NCBI GenBank assembly: GCA_037974965.1
Contig: JBBPFI010000007.1
Span: 558,001 to 622,000, forward strand
Length of the DNA stretch: 64,000 nt
Reading direction: 5' to 3'
Source: Dacryopinax spathularia
Lineage: Eukaryota > Basidiomycota > Dacrymycetes > Dacrymycetales > Dacrymycetaceae
This document shows positions 42,572 to 53,273 of this stretch, piece after piece (positions within the stretch are counted from its first letter, which is position 1; every line of letters starts with the position of its first letter). The position numbers and the translations under genes were made by a program. The notes below the pieces were generated by a model, which was given only the letters and a program-made list of their open reading frames with translations, was not told the DNA's origin and did no database searches.

Positions 42572-43386
42572 AAGACCAAAACAGAGATACAAGACCAAGG
42601 GTAGGCAAAGGAAAGTGCTTGATTTTTCTGAAGAGAGCATATTGGCTTTTAGAAATATTCAATTAACTACCTCTTGGCCCACTTCCTGGCCCAGAAAGAC
42701 AGTGATCATGGCTGCAGTAAGGGATAGTTGTTAGGACACGACCTTTGAACGGGCATATTGACCATAACAATGAGACATAACACATCCCAATGGCAGATAA
42801 GGAACATGCAACTACCGAATGGCATCCGAGGTTCTAAACTTCGGAGCGATGGCATCCGAGGGCTTTGCTCCTCTTGGCACAGTTGGCTTCCCTGATTTCC
42901 CTGGCGTGGGCTTCGGGCCCGGAACGCCGACGTCACACCTACCCAAAAAATAGATCCGTTCGGCATCCCTCTCACCGGTTCTCGGCAGGGAAGAGCGGGA
43001 GGGACGACCCGTCTCTTCGTGAATGAACGATGTGTATCGTATGGCGCGAACCTTTGTGGTGGTGGGGAAAACCCGGCAGGCCAAAGAGCGTGGAACATCA
43101 GCCCTCTGCAGATGGTGGCGATGACTAATGTCGAGGTTGTCAACGGTGAGAGGGGAGGGGAGTGGTCGGCTTCTGAACGGCGCCGATGCAGAGTTGGGCT
43201 GGATGGGGATCGTCCGTTCTCCTCATACGGCAAGAGGTGGGCAGCGTGGATGTGGATGTGGTCGACGACCATGCGTCGCTGATCAGTGGGGGATTACGAC
43301 TTGGACTGCTCTCTGCCTGCCTCATATTACCCCTGCTAACGGTGCTCTCTCTCCCTTGGGTGACATCGTGAGCTCGTCTGTGCGCG

Positions 43387-45545
43387 ATGGCCTCTCCGAC
43401 TGAGGCGTCGCTCGATCCCGAAAAAGGCCAAATCCCATCCCCTTCCTCCCCAGCCACCGCCCAACATGCCCCACCATCCAGCGCCCTCCCAGTCCAGGCG
43501 AACGAGGCACAGCGACCCCATCCCCGAGACGGGCAAGACCGTCGCCCCTCCCGCCGATCATCATTCAGCACAGACTCGATGCCGGACGAAACCGTCACTT
43601 CTGTCGAACCCGGCATCGGGACTCCGAACGCGGAGCGGGATATCGAGGATGCCGAAGAGGCCGATGCGGAGAAGGCTAACGCAAGGCGGAAGTTGTCCGC
43701 TCTCGCCGCCGCGCGAGCGCAGTCCGAGACTCCCGTTCCAGCTGGGACTGAGAGTGCTGGAGGAGGAGGAGGAGGGGCAAAGGCTGAGGGGAAAGAAGGA
43801 GGTGAAGGAGGAGTAGGGAAGGAGGGCAAAGAGGGCAAAGAGAGGGAGGAAGGCGACCCGAACTGCGTTTCGTGGGAAGGGCCTGACGACCCACTAAACC
43901 CGCAAAACTGGACGTTCAAGAAGAAATGGGCGGCGATGGGGATCGTCAGCGTGTTTACGTTCATGAGGTGCGGCCCTGTCACTCCTTCTCCTCTTTCCCT
44001 CCTTCCTCGTCTGAGCTCATGCTGACGTCCTGGACAGTCCACTATCCTCGTCCATGGTCGCCCCCGCCCTCCCGCAGATAGCGCGAGACCTCAACATCAC
44101 GGGTAACGACACGCTAGTCAGCATGACCCTCTCCATCTTCGTGCTCGGCTTTGCCGTTGGCCCGCTCGTTTTAGGGCCGCTAAGTGAGATATACGGCCGT
44201 GTGCGCGTCCTACAAGCCGCCAATCTATTTTTCCTCAGTACGTCTTCTCCTCTCCTCTCCTCTTCCTCCTCTCGCTCGGATTAGGGCTGACCAGGCGACC
44301 GATCGGTAGTATTCAACATCGCCGGCGGCTTCGCCCAAACCAAAGCGCAAATGATGGCCTTCCGGTTCTTCGCCGGCTTCGGCGGCGGCGGGCCCATCGC
44401 GCTCGGCGGCGGCGTCCTAGGGGACATGTTCACCCCCGAGACGCGCGGTCTTGCCCAAGCACTCTATTCCCTCGGTCCCCTCTCGGGCCCGGCGGTCGGC
44501 CCGCTCATATCGGGGTTCATAGTGGAGAAAATCGACTGGAGGTGGATATTCTACATCACTTCAATAGCGGACGGGTTCGTCCAGCTCCTGGGGTTGTTCT
44601 TCCTCCGAGAAACATATGCTCCAAAGTTGCTCGGGGACAAAGTGCGCAAGCTCCGGCTCGAGACGGGGAACCAAGCCCTCTACTCGGTGTACGACAAACA
44701 AGACCGTTCCTTCCGCGCTATTTTGCAGCGCGGGATGATAAGGCCGTTTGTGTTTCTGGCGACGGAGCCGTTGTGCCAGATTATTGGGACGTATATGGCG
44801 CTGATGTATGGCGTGCTGTATTTGTTGTTGACGACGTTTGCGGGTCTTTGGGTGGGGGAGTATGGTGAGAGCACGGGGATTGCGGGGTTGAACTATATCG
44901 CCATTGGCGGGGGGTACACAGTACGTCCCTTCCCTCCGAGCCCCCCATCCTTCATCGTTGTCGGAGCACGCAGCTAACGCTTGCCCCCTTGCAGGCCGGC
45001 TCCCAAATCGGCGCCCGCCTAATCGACATCACCTACCGCCGCATGAAAGCGAAAAACAACAACGTCGGCCTCCCCGAATTCCGCATCCCCATCATCCTCG
45101 TCTCCGCCCCAATCTCCGTCCTCGGTCTGATCCTGTACGGCTGGACAGCGCAATACAAAGTCTTCTGGTTCGTCCCCGATCTGGGGATATTCATTTATGG
45201 GATGGGCACGCTCAGTGCTTGGCTGGCGATTCAGACGTATTTGGTCGATACGTATACGCTTTTTGCCGCTAGTGCGATTGCGGCTGCGGCGCTGTATAGG
45301 AGTTTGCTGGGGTTTGGGTTTCCGTTGTTTGCCAGTATGTATTTTGCAGCTTCTAATGCGGGCCTTGTTGGCTGACCGTGCTCGCAGACCAGATGTACGC
45401 GGCTATGGGCCAGGGGTGGGCAAATACGATGCTGGCGCTCATTACGCTCATCATTGGCGTTCCAGCACCGCTAGTCTTCCTGAAGTACGGCCACAAGCTA
45501 CGCGAGCGCAGCCCAATGGCGCGCAAGTCCAAGCTTATCCGATAA
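43387..45545 (+). CDS. DHA1-type major facilitator (multidrug/H+ antiporter-like) transporter
   Basis: A long hydrophilic N-terminus (about 165 residues, Ser/Pro- then Gly/Glu/Lys-rich) leads to the fungal DHA1 signature CVSWEGPDDPLNPQNWTFKK KWA. Spans follow: MGIVSVFTFM, SSSMVAPALPQIARDL, LVSMTLSIFVLGFAVGPLVL with motif A GPLSEIYGRVRV, FNIAGGFAQTKAQMMAFRFF, AGFGGGGPIALGGGVLGDMF, GPLSGPAVGPLISGFI (motif C-like), WRWIFYITSIADGFVQLLG, then the central loop (LRLETGNQALYSVYDKQDRS), PFVFLATEPLCQIIGTYMAL, LNYIAIGGGYTAGSQIGA, IILVSAPISVLGLILYGW and FIYGMGTLSAWLAIQTYLVD. The end is YGHKLRERSPMARKSKLIR. It exports or exchanges small molecules at the plasma membrane; the substrate is unknown. Four introns. 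It converges on the Slm-like gene with about 200 bp between stops. Confidence 0.9.
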
Positions 45546-45741
45546 GTCCGAAGGAACCCAGTTGTTAGAGAAACCATTGTGTCCCCTGAGGGCAAACCCA
45601 CGCTGTACAATAGCATTCAAAGCATAGGATACCATTCGAATGCAATATTAGACTGGGGCATGAACAATTCAGAGGAACGTATGGTACGAGATGGGAGATT
45701 AGTGACTAGGTGGTGCGGGCATTGGGGCGCGATCAGGTGAC

Positions 45742-48700
45742 TTATTTCAGAGCCTCCTTGAACCGGCTAAACAAGCCGTGTTTCTCCCCGCTCTCCTCAC
45801 GGCTCTTGCGTCTCTCTTTCCTGCTGAGCTTGGACGCTTTCCTTGCGGTGGGGGAAGAGGCCGACGCTGGCGAGGTTGGGGCGGACGGTGAACCGGTGGA
45901 AGTGGCAGCGGCGTCGTCCGTTCCGGTAGCCGTTGGGGCGGGAGCAGCTGCAGCTGCTGCTGCACCCTCTCCAGTGGCAGTCGTCTCCTCGGGGGCTTCC
46001 TCAGCATCGACAAACGGCTCTTCGATGGTAGCTCCATCATCATCCGGAGCAGCCGAGTCCGTAGTGGCCATAGCGGGCGCACCGGCCGAGGCAGCAGAAG
46101 CAGGGACAAACGCAGGTGAAATCACCGGCGCGGGCTGGGTTGCGACAGTAGTAGCAGGAGCAGCCTGCTCTGACCGTGCAGGTTCAGCAACAGCAGCCAC
46201 GCTCTGCCCTGGCGCGCTGGCCATGCTCTGCGGTTCGTCCCTGATCGGAGCGCCTAGAAATCCCGGCCTGCTAGCGGTGAGCACAGCAGCCGTCGCAGCG
46301 GGCGACATCTCCCTGCTGCTGCTGTTGTTGGTATTCTCCATCACGCGCGGGTCGGCAGTCAGGACCGAGCCGACCGTAGACTCAGGAGGGGAAGTCTCGA
46401 ATGACGGCCTGCCGTTTTCCTCCGGAGCACCGGGTGGACGAGGAACGAAGTCGACCGCTCCGGCGATATTCATCGTCACTGGCGGAGGGGCGGTAGGGAC
46501 ATATCCGATCTTGGGCGGCTCGGTGTTGTCGTCATCTTCCAGCTTCTGGGCACCTGGAGGACCAGGGACGAAGTCGATCGCTCCTGCGATAGGGAGGACG
46601 GAGCCAGGTGCGCTGGGCACGAACCCGGGTCCTGGGCTCGGCTGAGACTGGGGGGAACGGTTGTCGTTCGGCCTAGCGTTGGCAACGGCTGCGGCGCTAT
46701 CGGAAGATCCGAGGGCAGAGCTGTTCTCGCTCCTCTTGTTGGCCTGGACCGAGCTCCCACGGAGGGAGCCGTCGTCTTCCTTCCTTTGATCCTGGTGACG
46801 CTCGGGCTCGGGCTCATGCGGCCTAGGAGCTTCGATAACCCTCGGTGCAGGAGGCGGCATCAAGTCGTCGCTCAGCGACATAGGCCGCTGCTTGGGCGTC
46901 CTCCCCTCAGGCGCCTTTTCCTGCCTGCGGGACATCCGTCGCCTAAGATCGTTCGACTCCGCGATCGGCCCGTCGTCCATCTGCGCATCCTGTGTCGGTC
47001 CGACCGTGCTGGGCGAAACGACCGGCGGGCCATGGTTGTACACCCCCGAGGACTCTCCTCCGGGCTCGCGATCGTAGTCGTCGTTCGGCAGCGGCGGTTG
47101 TTTTTTCTCGAGCTATGTGGTGGGAGAAAAAGCAGAAAGAAAAGCGGGGTAATCGTATTAGACCGGAGATCAATACAGGACAGACTTGGATTTGTCACGC
47201 ACTGGGTAGCCGTTAGGACCCATCGTCAATGCCATCTCCCGCCCCGGAGCGGTATACGCGGGCGCGGCCTCCTCCCCCTCGTGTCCGTACGGAATCGCTT
47301 CGGCACCGTCTTGCTGCTGCAGTTGTTGTTGCTGCTGCTGCTGGTGATGAGCAGGATTGTAAGGATCTTCTTCCATATCTTCTTCGTCTTCGATCGAAGA
47401 GCCGCCTTCCTCACCCTCGTCTTCTTCTTCCTCTTCGCTGATATACCCCGCTGCGCGGACAGCAGCCTCGATAGGGCCGTGCCGCTCGATCTGCTCGCTC
47501 GCGACAAGGTAGCGTGCAACGAGCATTCGGATGTCGTTCCACCACTCCATCATTTCCTCGTGGCTTCGTGCGCGGAAGGTATATGCGATCTCCTTCGAGC
47601 CGAGGTGGAACTTGCCCGCACCGGGCACGCTGTCCTTCCGGCTTTCAATGTGGAACTTGTGGCTCCTGTCCGTGCGAGCGCTGGACGGCGGTCCGAGGGT
47701 ACAAGCAGGGAGGAAGAGACTGAATGTTGGATGCGTGTGCGTACGCGGGTCGGAGGATGGGTACTCGTGCAGGTAGCCAGCGGGAGTGAGCACGAAGTAT
47801 CCTTCGGCGTATGACCGGGTGAAGCGCTTCTTCCGCTCGAGCAGGCCGACGTGCACGGGGATGACGCTTGGGTCCTCCTTGCCAGGATACTCGATATGGT
47901 CTGGGTTGCGCAGCGGCGTGTCCGGATCGAGGAGATGGTCTGACCGGCCAGCGAAGGCCACCCACTCCCTAGTCGGGGGCACGCTACCCATCGCAACGGC
48001 CAAAGCCCGCCACGTCTCCTGCACATCCGCCATCATGCGCGTCTGCCACTCATCGAACGTCTGCCATGCTGACTGGATAGAGCGCACGATGCCTTCTTCG
48101 AAGTTTGCAGAATTGTGCTGCATCAGGATGATCGACTTTTGGAGTGCGTTCTCTTCGTATACCTAACGTCATCGTTAGCTTACCATAACCAAAACCTAGA
48201 ATAGACAACTCACCTGCTTGACAAGTTGCCGTTGTACCAGCACATTCGCGCAATACGGATCCTCACGAGCCATGACGCCCATCGGCGAGTTCTTCAACAC
48301 GTTGATCGCCTTTGCGAGATCCGTAATAGCGCGCGTAGACATCTCGCGTTCCTTCGCAACATTCGCCGCCAGCTTCCCCGTATCATTCTGCACATTCCTA
48401 ATATGCGCCTTGATCTCCGCCCTCAGTTTCTGCAGATGCTGGACGATGGAGCCGTCGACCGTTTTGGCAAAGTTGGCATGATGGTCCGCATTCAGGCGGG
48501 TCTTGTCACGGATGTTGTAGAAGACGTCTTGCATGCCTCCTTCGCCGAGGAACTGGTTGCCGGCTTTGAAGGGCACTTGGATCACCCCGCCTAGCTTGGT
48601 AAGTTCGCGCGCGGTGTTGTTCTCGATGTCGGCGATGCCTTCAAAGTATGCGATGAGCATCTTGACGATGTGTTTCCATGCTGCTCATCTGTCAGCTCCT

Positions 48701-48887
48701 GAACCCTTTTGGTGAGTAGAAAGAGCAGAGACACACCTTGAAATCGCTCGATGAGGATATCGCTCGGCTTGAGGTCGTTCGTCGCGATGTTACGCTTGAT
48801 GAGCGTCTGTGCGCGGGAGACTGTAGACCCAGGCCGTTTCGAGACGGACGTATGGCGTGAAGCGGTGTCGTCGCCCTGTAGCGACAT
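45742..48887 (-). CDS. Slm1/Slm2-like PH-domain TORC2 effector with long C-terminal extension
   Basis: Start MSLQGDDTASRHTSVSKRPG. The F-BAR-like region reads NDLKPSDILIERFQ, MLIAYFEGIADIENNTAREL, MQDVFYNIRDKTRLNADHHA, LRAEIKAHIRNVQNDTGKLA and LMQHNSANFEEGIVRSIQSA. The PH domain covers VIPVHVGLLERKKRFTRSYA, EGYFVLTPAGYLHEYPSSD, GAGKFHLGSKEIAYTFRARS and HEEMMEWWNDIRMLVARYLV. An acidic stretch, poly-Gln (HHQQQQQQQLQQQ) and PAYTAPGREMALTMGPNGYP follow. At this point the frame either stops (SVLY, 47170) or splices out a 90-nt intron (47113-47202, GTGCGT...ATAG) and continues LEKKQPPLPNDDYDREPGGE into a 450-residue disordered tail ending HGLFSRFKEALK. Slm proteins bind PI(4,5)P2 at eisosomes and pass plasma-membrane stress to TORC2/Ypk1. 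The long form is favoured; if wrong, the tail is a separate gene. Confidence 0.82.
47320..47348 (-). repeat. CAG/CAA repeat coding poly-glutamine
   Basis: The plus-strand ctgctgctgcagttgttgtt and following gctgctgctg runs encode the HHQQQQQQQLQQQ tract of the Slm-like protein. Confidence 0.85.
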
Positions 48888-49621
48888 CTTGGCCGTACTC
48901 TCTCACAGGTACCTCAAAAGAGATGGAGTGTCGGGGAGGGAGGAAGAAAGGTTCGCGTATGCGTGTATGCACTGAGAGTGAGAGAGCGGAGAGTGAGAGA
49001 GTGAGAGTGAGGTGAGACGAGCGAGATAAATCGCGAGAATGTGGCGCAGCCCTTTCACCGTGTCTCAATTCTCGCCCGTTGTTCGGTCGGTTCGTTGGTT
49101 CTGTTCGTTCTCTTTAGCACCGGAGAAGGGGATAAAGCGCGTCAGCCGTGCAGCGCGAAGGGGTGAGAGCGATCAACGATCCCCGTGTAGGGGATCCCTC
49201 CAATCGAAGGGTTGGAACGGAGGCAAGAGTGACGTCATGAGATGCGCATGATCCAGCCACGCCTATGCCCCTCATGCCCCGCCCACGAGCTCGTCTTCTG
49301 TTGCACCAAAAGAAGGAATGAATGCATGGCCCTGATGCTGTCAGGCGTCGGTGGTCAGCCGGTCGTACGGGCTCTGGTGGGCGATGACGCCCGGTTAGCG
49401 GCCTGGAAGGGCTGCTCGCTTGTCGTCGGTGCTGTTGACAGCCCGGAGCAGTGGTGGGGTCGCTGAACATATATGCGTCTAAACAAATACTTAAACCGCG
49501 CTCGCTTGCCCGTCCTCCCGTGCCAAAACACCTAACACTCTCTCCGATCCAGCACTTAATTGAGCACACCCGCGAGCGACGACCTGCAAGGCAGTAGTGA
49601 CATTTGTAACACCGGCCCGTC
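48888..49621. promoter_or_regulatory. Divergent upstream region of Slm-like gene and small ORF
   Basis: A GA-rich tract (gagagtgagagagcggagag and continuing, about 48970-49018) lies in the Slm-like 5' region and reads as a CT-rich leader on its sense strand. The remainder shows only mutually overlapping ORFs. Confidence 0.5.
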
Positions 49622-49828
49622 ATGTCCACCACCTCAAACCAGCAGAGCCACCCGACCCTCGGCTCACTCGGCTCCCTAGCCAGCCTTATCCCCCCTAACG
49701 GAACAGGCGAGCATCCCGCCGAGCCCGTCCCCACTCCCGCAGTGGCCAACCCCAAGCTGAGCGTGAAAGTGAACGAGGAGAAGGTGGACGAGAAACTCGA
49801 GGAGATCCGGGAGGAGGAGGGGCAGTGA
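49622..49828 (+). CDS. Possible small 68-residue protein
   Basis: MSTTSNQQSHPTLGSLGSLA opens a short ORF that ends in a charged helix (LSVKVNEEKVDEKLEEIREE EGQ). There is no frame competition from a larger gene. The composition (Ser/Pro start, Lys/Glu amphipathic end) resembles small fungal stress-type proteins, but I recognise no family. A TATA-like atatatg lies about 150 nt upstream. It could also be the first exon of a longer transcript, since a GTGAG sits directly at the stop. Confidence 0.45.
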   Translation: MSTTSNQQSHPTLGSLGSLASLIPPNGTGEHPAEPVPTPAVANPKLSVKVNEEKVDEKLEEIREEEGQ

Positions 49829-50240
49829 GTGACCTTGCTCTACCCAGTCATGTAGGAAGGAGGGGTTGGACGATGTGGCGCGAAAAGGGCTAAGATGTAC
49901 GAGGACACCGGCAGGATCTGAGAGTCGCGCCCTTGTTCAAATTTTCGCTCTCGCTGAAGTTAACTGTTGTATTTGTGCACATACAAAGATGAGGAAAGAA
50001 TCAGGAACGGCATAGCGGATAGACCTTTCTCAGCTGCCCAGCGGTGAGAACGATGTCACTCGCACCACGACAACGCCCCGTAACGAGGGGTAAACAGAGA
50101 AACAGCAGAACAAGTCGGCCAACCGATCGTAGGGAGCACAGCGGTTACGGGGAGGGAGTCGCAGGAGAGACGCCTGCAATTCCTGATATGAAGGTCGTGA
50201 GTTAATGGCTGTGATGAGAATAGGAAACAAACGAACGACC
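49829..50240. other. Spacer without a gene
   Basis: About 410 bp between the small ORF (plus) and the protease-like gene (minus), probably both 3' regions. Nothing recognisable. Confidence 0.45.
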
Positions 50241-52366
50241 CTAGGCCACATCGGCGAGGAATGCTTCGAGATTGTCGAAATACAAATCAGCGCCGGGGAA
50301 CTCCTCCTTGACAAGCTCCCAAACCCACTCGAAAGGAGTCGCGTAGGTGATATCAGAGTTAGGCGTCAAGCTCACTGTTCCGCCTGTGATCAGGCCCACA
50401 TACTGGCCGGTGGCAGAGACGATGATGGATCCGGAATCACCACCCCTGGAAAATACATCGCAGGGGTCGCCCACATGTGAGATGATGGGGACCTCGAGTG
50501 ACTCCATACTGCCGGTCGGGAAATATCGCCGTGTATAAGACATGAATCTACTGAGCGTGCCGATCGTGGTGTTGGTGGCGAAGCCGCGCTTAATAACACG
50601 ACGAACGCGCTCGCCTTCGAGATCCAGCGTGTTAGGATTCTTGATTTCAGCGGCGGTAAGTATGCCTCGAAGAGGAAGAAGACCATCCTCGGGGTACTTG
50701 AATTCCGACGGAGCGTCTACGCGTTCGTACATGAGCGATGTGACCATCCAAGAAGGCAACTCGGGACCTAGAAAGAGACGGTATTTCAGGTCAGCCTCAT
50801 CCCAAGGCAAACAAAATGATGCTGCACCGAGGCTCAAAACGTTCCCGATCATATGCTTGAACTTTTCCTTGTACAGCTCGATAACGCACAGGTCTCGGGT
50901 ATAGCCATGAGGTGCAACGCCAACGCCGATTGGGGGGGCCCAGCGAACAAATCCAATGGTTCGATCACTGGGCTTGCTCATCCCACTTTGGATGCTAGTG
51001 TGAAAGTCCTTCAACCTGTTGATCCTGGCGTATATCCTGGCAAGCTCGGCCTCCTTATCATCCAGTTCGGCTTGTAACTCTGGGTGCGCGATCCCATCCT
51101 GCAGCTTGGCTCTAAGCCTACCAATTTTGGTCTCAAGAGATTCGTTTGAGCTGAGCCTGCCGATAGTGGCCATAATGGAGGCCAGGTAGTTCGTGAATGC
51201 GGTCGGCCCCATCAGGAGAACTTCCTTCTTCGGAGCCGATTCTGTCGAGGGTAAGTCAGAAAGGTGATCGGACTTTCAAGGGCGTAGAGTGATGATGTAC
51301 CGTGGTATCGATACTCCTCATGGTCCCCGTCGCGCACAAACAGGTTGTGCCTTACTGTAACAGCGTACAGCTTGTCGCCAACGTGGAAATACATACCGAG
51401 GGTGCCTTGCATAGTAGTCTTCCGCCCAGAGATAGGGAGGCTAAGGGGCACCGAGACATTGTCAATAACATCCTTCACAGGGTCACCATCTGGGACGGGC
51501 TTCAGGAGGGCGGGACCACGACGAGAGGAGGTCTTGCATGCCGCCTCGCGGTAAGCGAGGTCGATGTTGCGGATCGCGAGCGAGTCAAGGAAGGCACGAA
51601 TATCGTTGGACACTTCGTGGGCAATGGTCCCATTGAGAGTCCCTGGCAAGACGCCGATCCAGATCGTCGGGTTGGTATAGTATCGTTGTCCGTCCTCGAC
51701 AGGCTTTATAGGCGGGAGATCATCGTAGTTGGCCTTTGCGTCCTGGTCAATGTCGTCGACTGCATCCTCTTCCTCCTCGTCGATCTCCCGATCCTCGTTC
51801 CTGTTGAGCCAAGTGAATCGAACGAAATCGACAGACGAGACTTTGATCCGTCGTTCCTTAAGTAGATCGACGACCTTATGACGGGGATCAATAAAGATAT
51901 TGTCGCATACGAGAACACCGCCTACCGTGTCCCGGACTTTGTCCCACAGTCCATTCTCACCGAACTCATGGCTATCTGGAACGGGAATCACTCGCATGAG
52001 CCGCCTGTACGCCTCAGGGCCATCGTATTCCTCGAATTTGTCCTCCGACGTCCTATAAATAAGCTTGGGCCCGCGTCCCTTGGAGCTCACGCCGGCGTAG
52101 TACAGCATAGCCTCAAATCTCGAAACTCCGTAGGTGTCGGAATCAGCGGACGCAGTGGACTCGCTGTTATCGTCCTCGGACCATTCACTCTCAACGTCCA
52201 CAACGCCAAAGGACGAGGCAGCGATACCGCGAGCTTCTAAAGAGCACTGAAGATCGAACTCCGGGGTACTGACGTACGCCTTGGGGTATACTAAGGATAC
52301 GAGCCAATTAGTACAGTGGAGACAGAGTACAAAGATAGAGAACTCGCGGATGGAGCTCGAGAACAT
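50241..52366 (-). CDS. Trypsin-like (PA clan) serine-protease-fold protein
   Basis: Two main exons joined by an intron of about 60 nt near 51240-51300 (GTACAT...GACAG; the joined sequence reads ESAPKKEVLLMGPTAFTNYL). The first part contains STPEFDLQCSLEARG, an acidic serine stretch, GPKLIYRTSEDKFEEYDGPE, TNPTIWIGVLPGTLNGTIAH, and GTLGMYFHVGDKLYAVTVRH followed by NLFV, where TVRH looks like the catalytic His (codon 51347-51349). The second part has a coiled-coil segment (LRAKLQDGIAHPELQAELDD), RTIGFVRWAPPIGVG, then DVFSRGGDSGSIIVSATGQY and VGLITGG, a GDSG nucleophile motif (Ser codon 50433-50435). The catalytic Asp is not obvious. No signal peptide is certain. The N-terminus is unsettled: MFSSSIREF at 52366, an upstream Met at 52531, or splicing via a 40-nt stretch with an ACTAAT branch point. 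Confidence 0.72.
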
Positions 52367-53273
52367 CGCAGCCGGTATGTAGTTGGTAGCGAGTCCTTGA
52401 TGACTGCGTGAATGCTGAGATGCGAGTTGAGAGAAGGACTTTGATAGAGCGATGGAAGAGTGACGGGGGCGTCTTGTGTGAGGGGAAGAGGAGGCAAGGG
52501 GACGAAGCCGTCGGTACTTAAGTGCTGGCAAGCAGAGCCCACCGCCTTCATCAGTAAAATACCTCCGTGCGCTAGAGCACTCATAGGGGTCTTAGCATCT
52601 ATTGCAACGCGCTGTACTGCATAGTTCAACATAGTCATCCTATTGTTTTTATTTGGTCTCTTTTGACAGTCCCTCTAGTCTAGCTACGGGGTTGGTTCTA
52701 TACGGGAGGGAAACTGACTTCGCATTTGCGGAACATGCAAAGCAGAGGCTTTCACCTGCTTCCATACACCACGCTATAGCCCCCCTAGGACCCCTAGAGT
52801 AACCCTTCTGCCCAGCATACGGCCCTGCGACAAGTTCGATGCCGATCGATCTAGTCATCTGTGCTGACGAGGAAAGCACTCCCTTCGCGTCAAGTGAAAT
52901 CACTTTGCGCGCACCAAGTAATTAATGTGCAAGTTCGCCGGCTGCGCGCCAATTTTGCCCTCGCATCTTACCGGCAGTCCAGGTTTGCTGGTGCAACAGG
53001 AGTGGTTGGGACTGACCCACACATCCTCGAGAGATGACCGGACATGTTAAAGAAATCGTACGTGCACATGAATGAACCGAACGCGAAATGCAAGACTGGA
53101 ACAACTCATTTGATCATTACGTTCATAAACAACAACAAAAGAACTGATACATTCGAACCCGGACTACATGCCTTATCCAAAGGGACCCATGGAACTCGGA
53201 AGAAAGGAAGGAGGGCGCCGCACTTGGCGAAGCATGCGCAGGCGTCTATGGTGCGCACACGAGGTATGCAGCA
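52367..53273. other. Spacer, protease-like 5' region and GT4 3' region
   Basis: About 900 bp, partly possible N-terminal coding of the protease-like gene up to 52531. No other ORF with family resemblance. Confidence 0.4.

Larger units (their letters stand above)
42400..42680. other. AT-rich island
   Basis: A stretch dominated by A and T (runs such as tttttaaaaaaaaa and tatttattgattaaaaaca) inside otherwise GC-rich DNA. It contains two inverted repeats and no ORF. It could be an inserted organellar fragment, a small non-autonomous element, or an AT-rich promoter or origin element; no evidence decides. Confidence 0.7.
42066..43386. promoter_or_regulatory. Divergent intergenic region with AT-rich island
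   Basis: Separates the anchored protein (minus) from the DHA1 transporter (plus). The left and right thirds have normal composition; the middle is strikingly AT-rich (annotated separately). ORFs on the minus strand at 42706-43272 and 43140-44042 are shadows or antisense of the transporter exon and are not called. Confidence 0.45.

Noticed and set aside
43140-44042. 300-codon minus-strand ORF
   Set aside because: Antisense to the first exon of the DHA1 transporter; Ser/Pro/Gly-rich with no recognisable domain.
45710-46645. 311-codon plus-strand ORF
   Set aside because: It lies opposite the Slm-like C-terminal tail, is Ala/Val/Gly-rich as expected for an antisense shadow of an Ala/Pro/Ser/Thr tail, and has no domain.
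46786-47814. 342-codon plus-strand ORF
   Set aside because: Antisense to the PH-domain and tail exons of the Slm-like gene; Arg/Leu-rich low-complexity translation without family features.
53140-53180. Minus-strand cgggttcgaatg resembling a tRNA B-box
   Set aside because: The surrounding sequence gives no cloverleaf and no A-box at the right distance.
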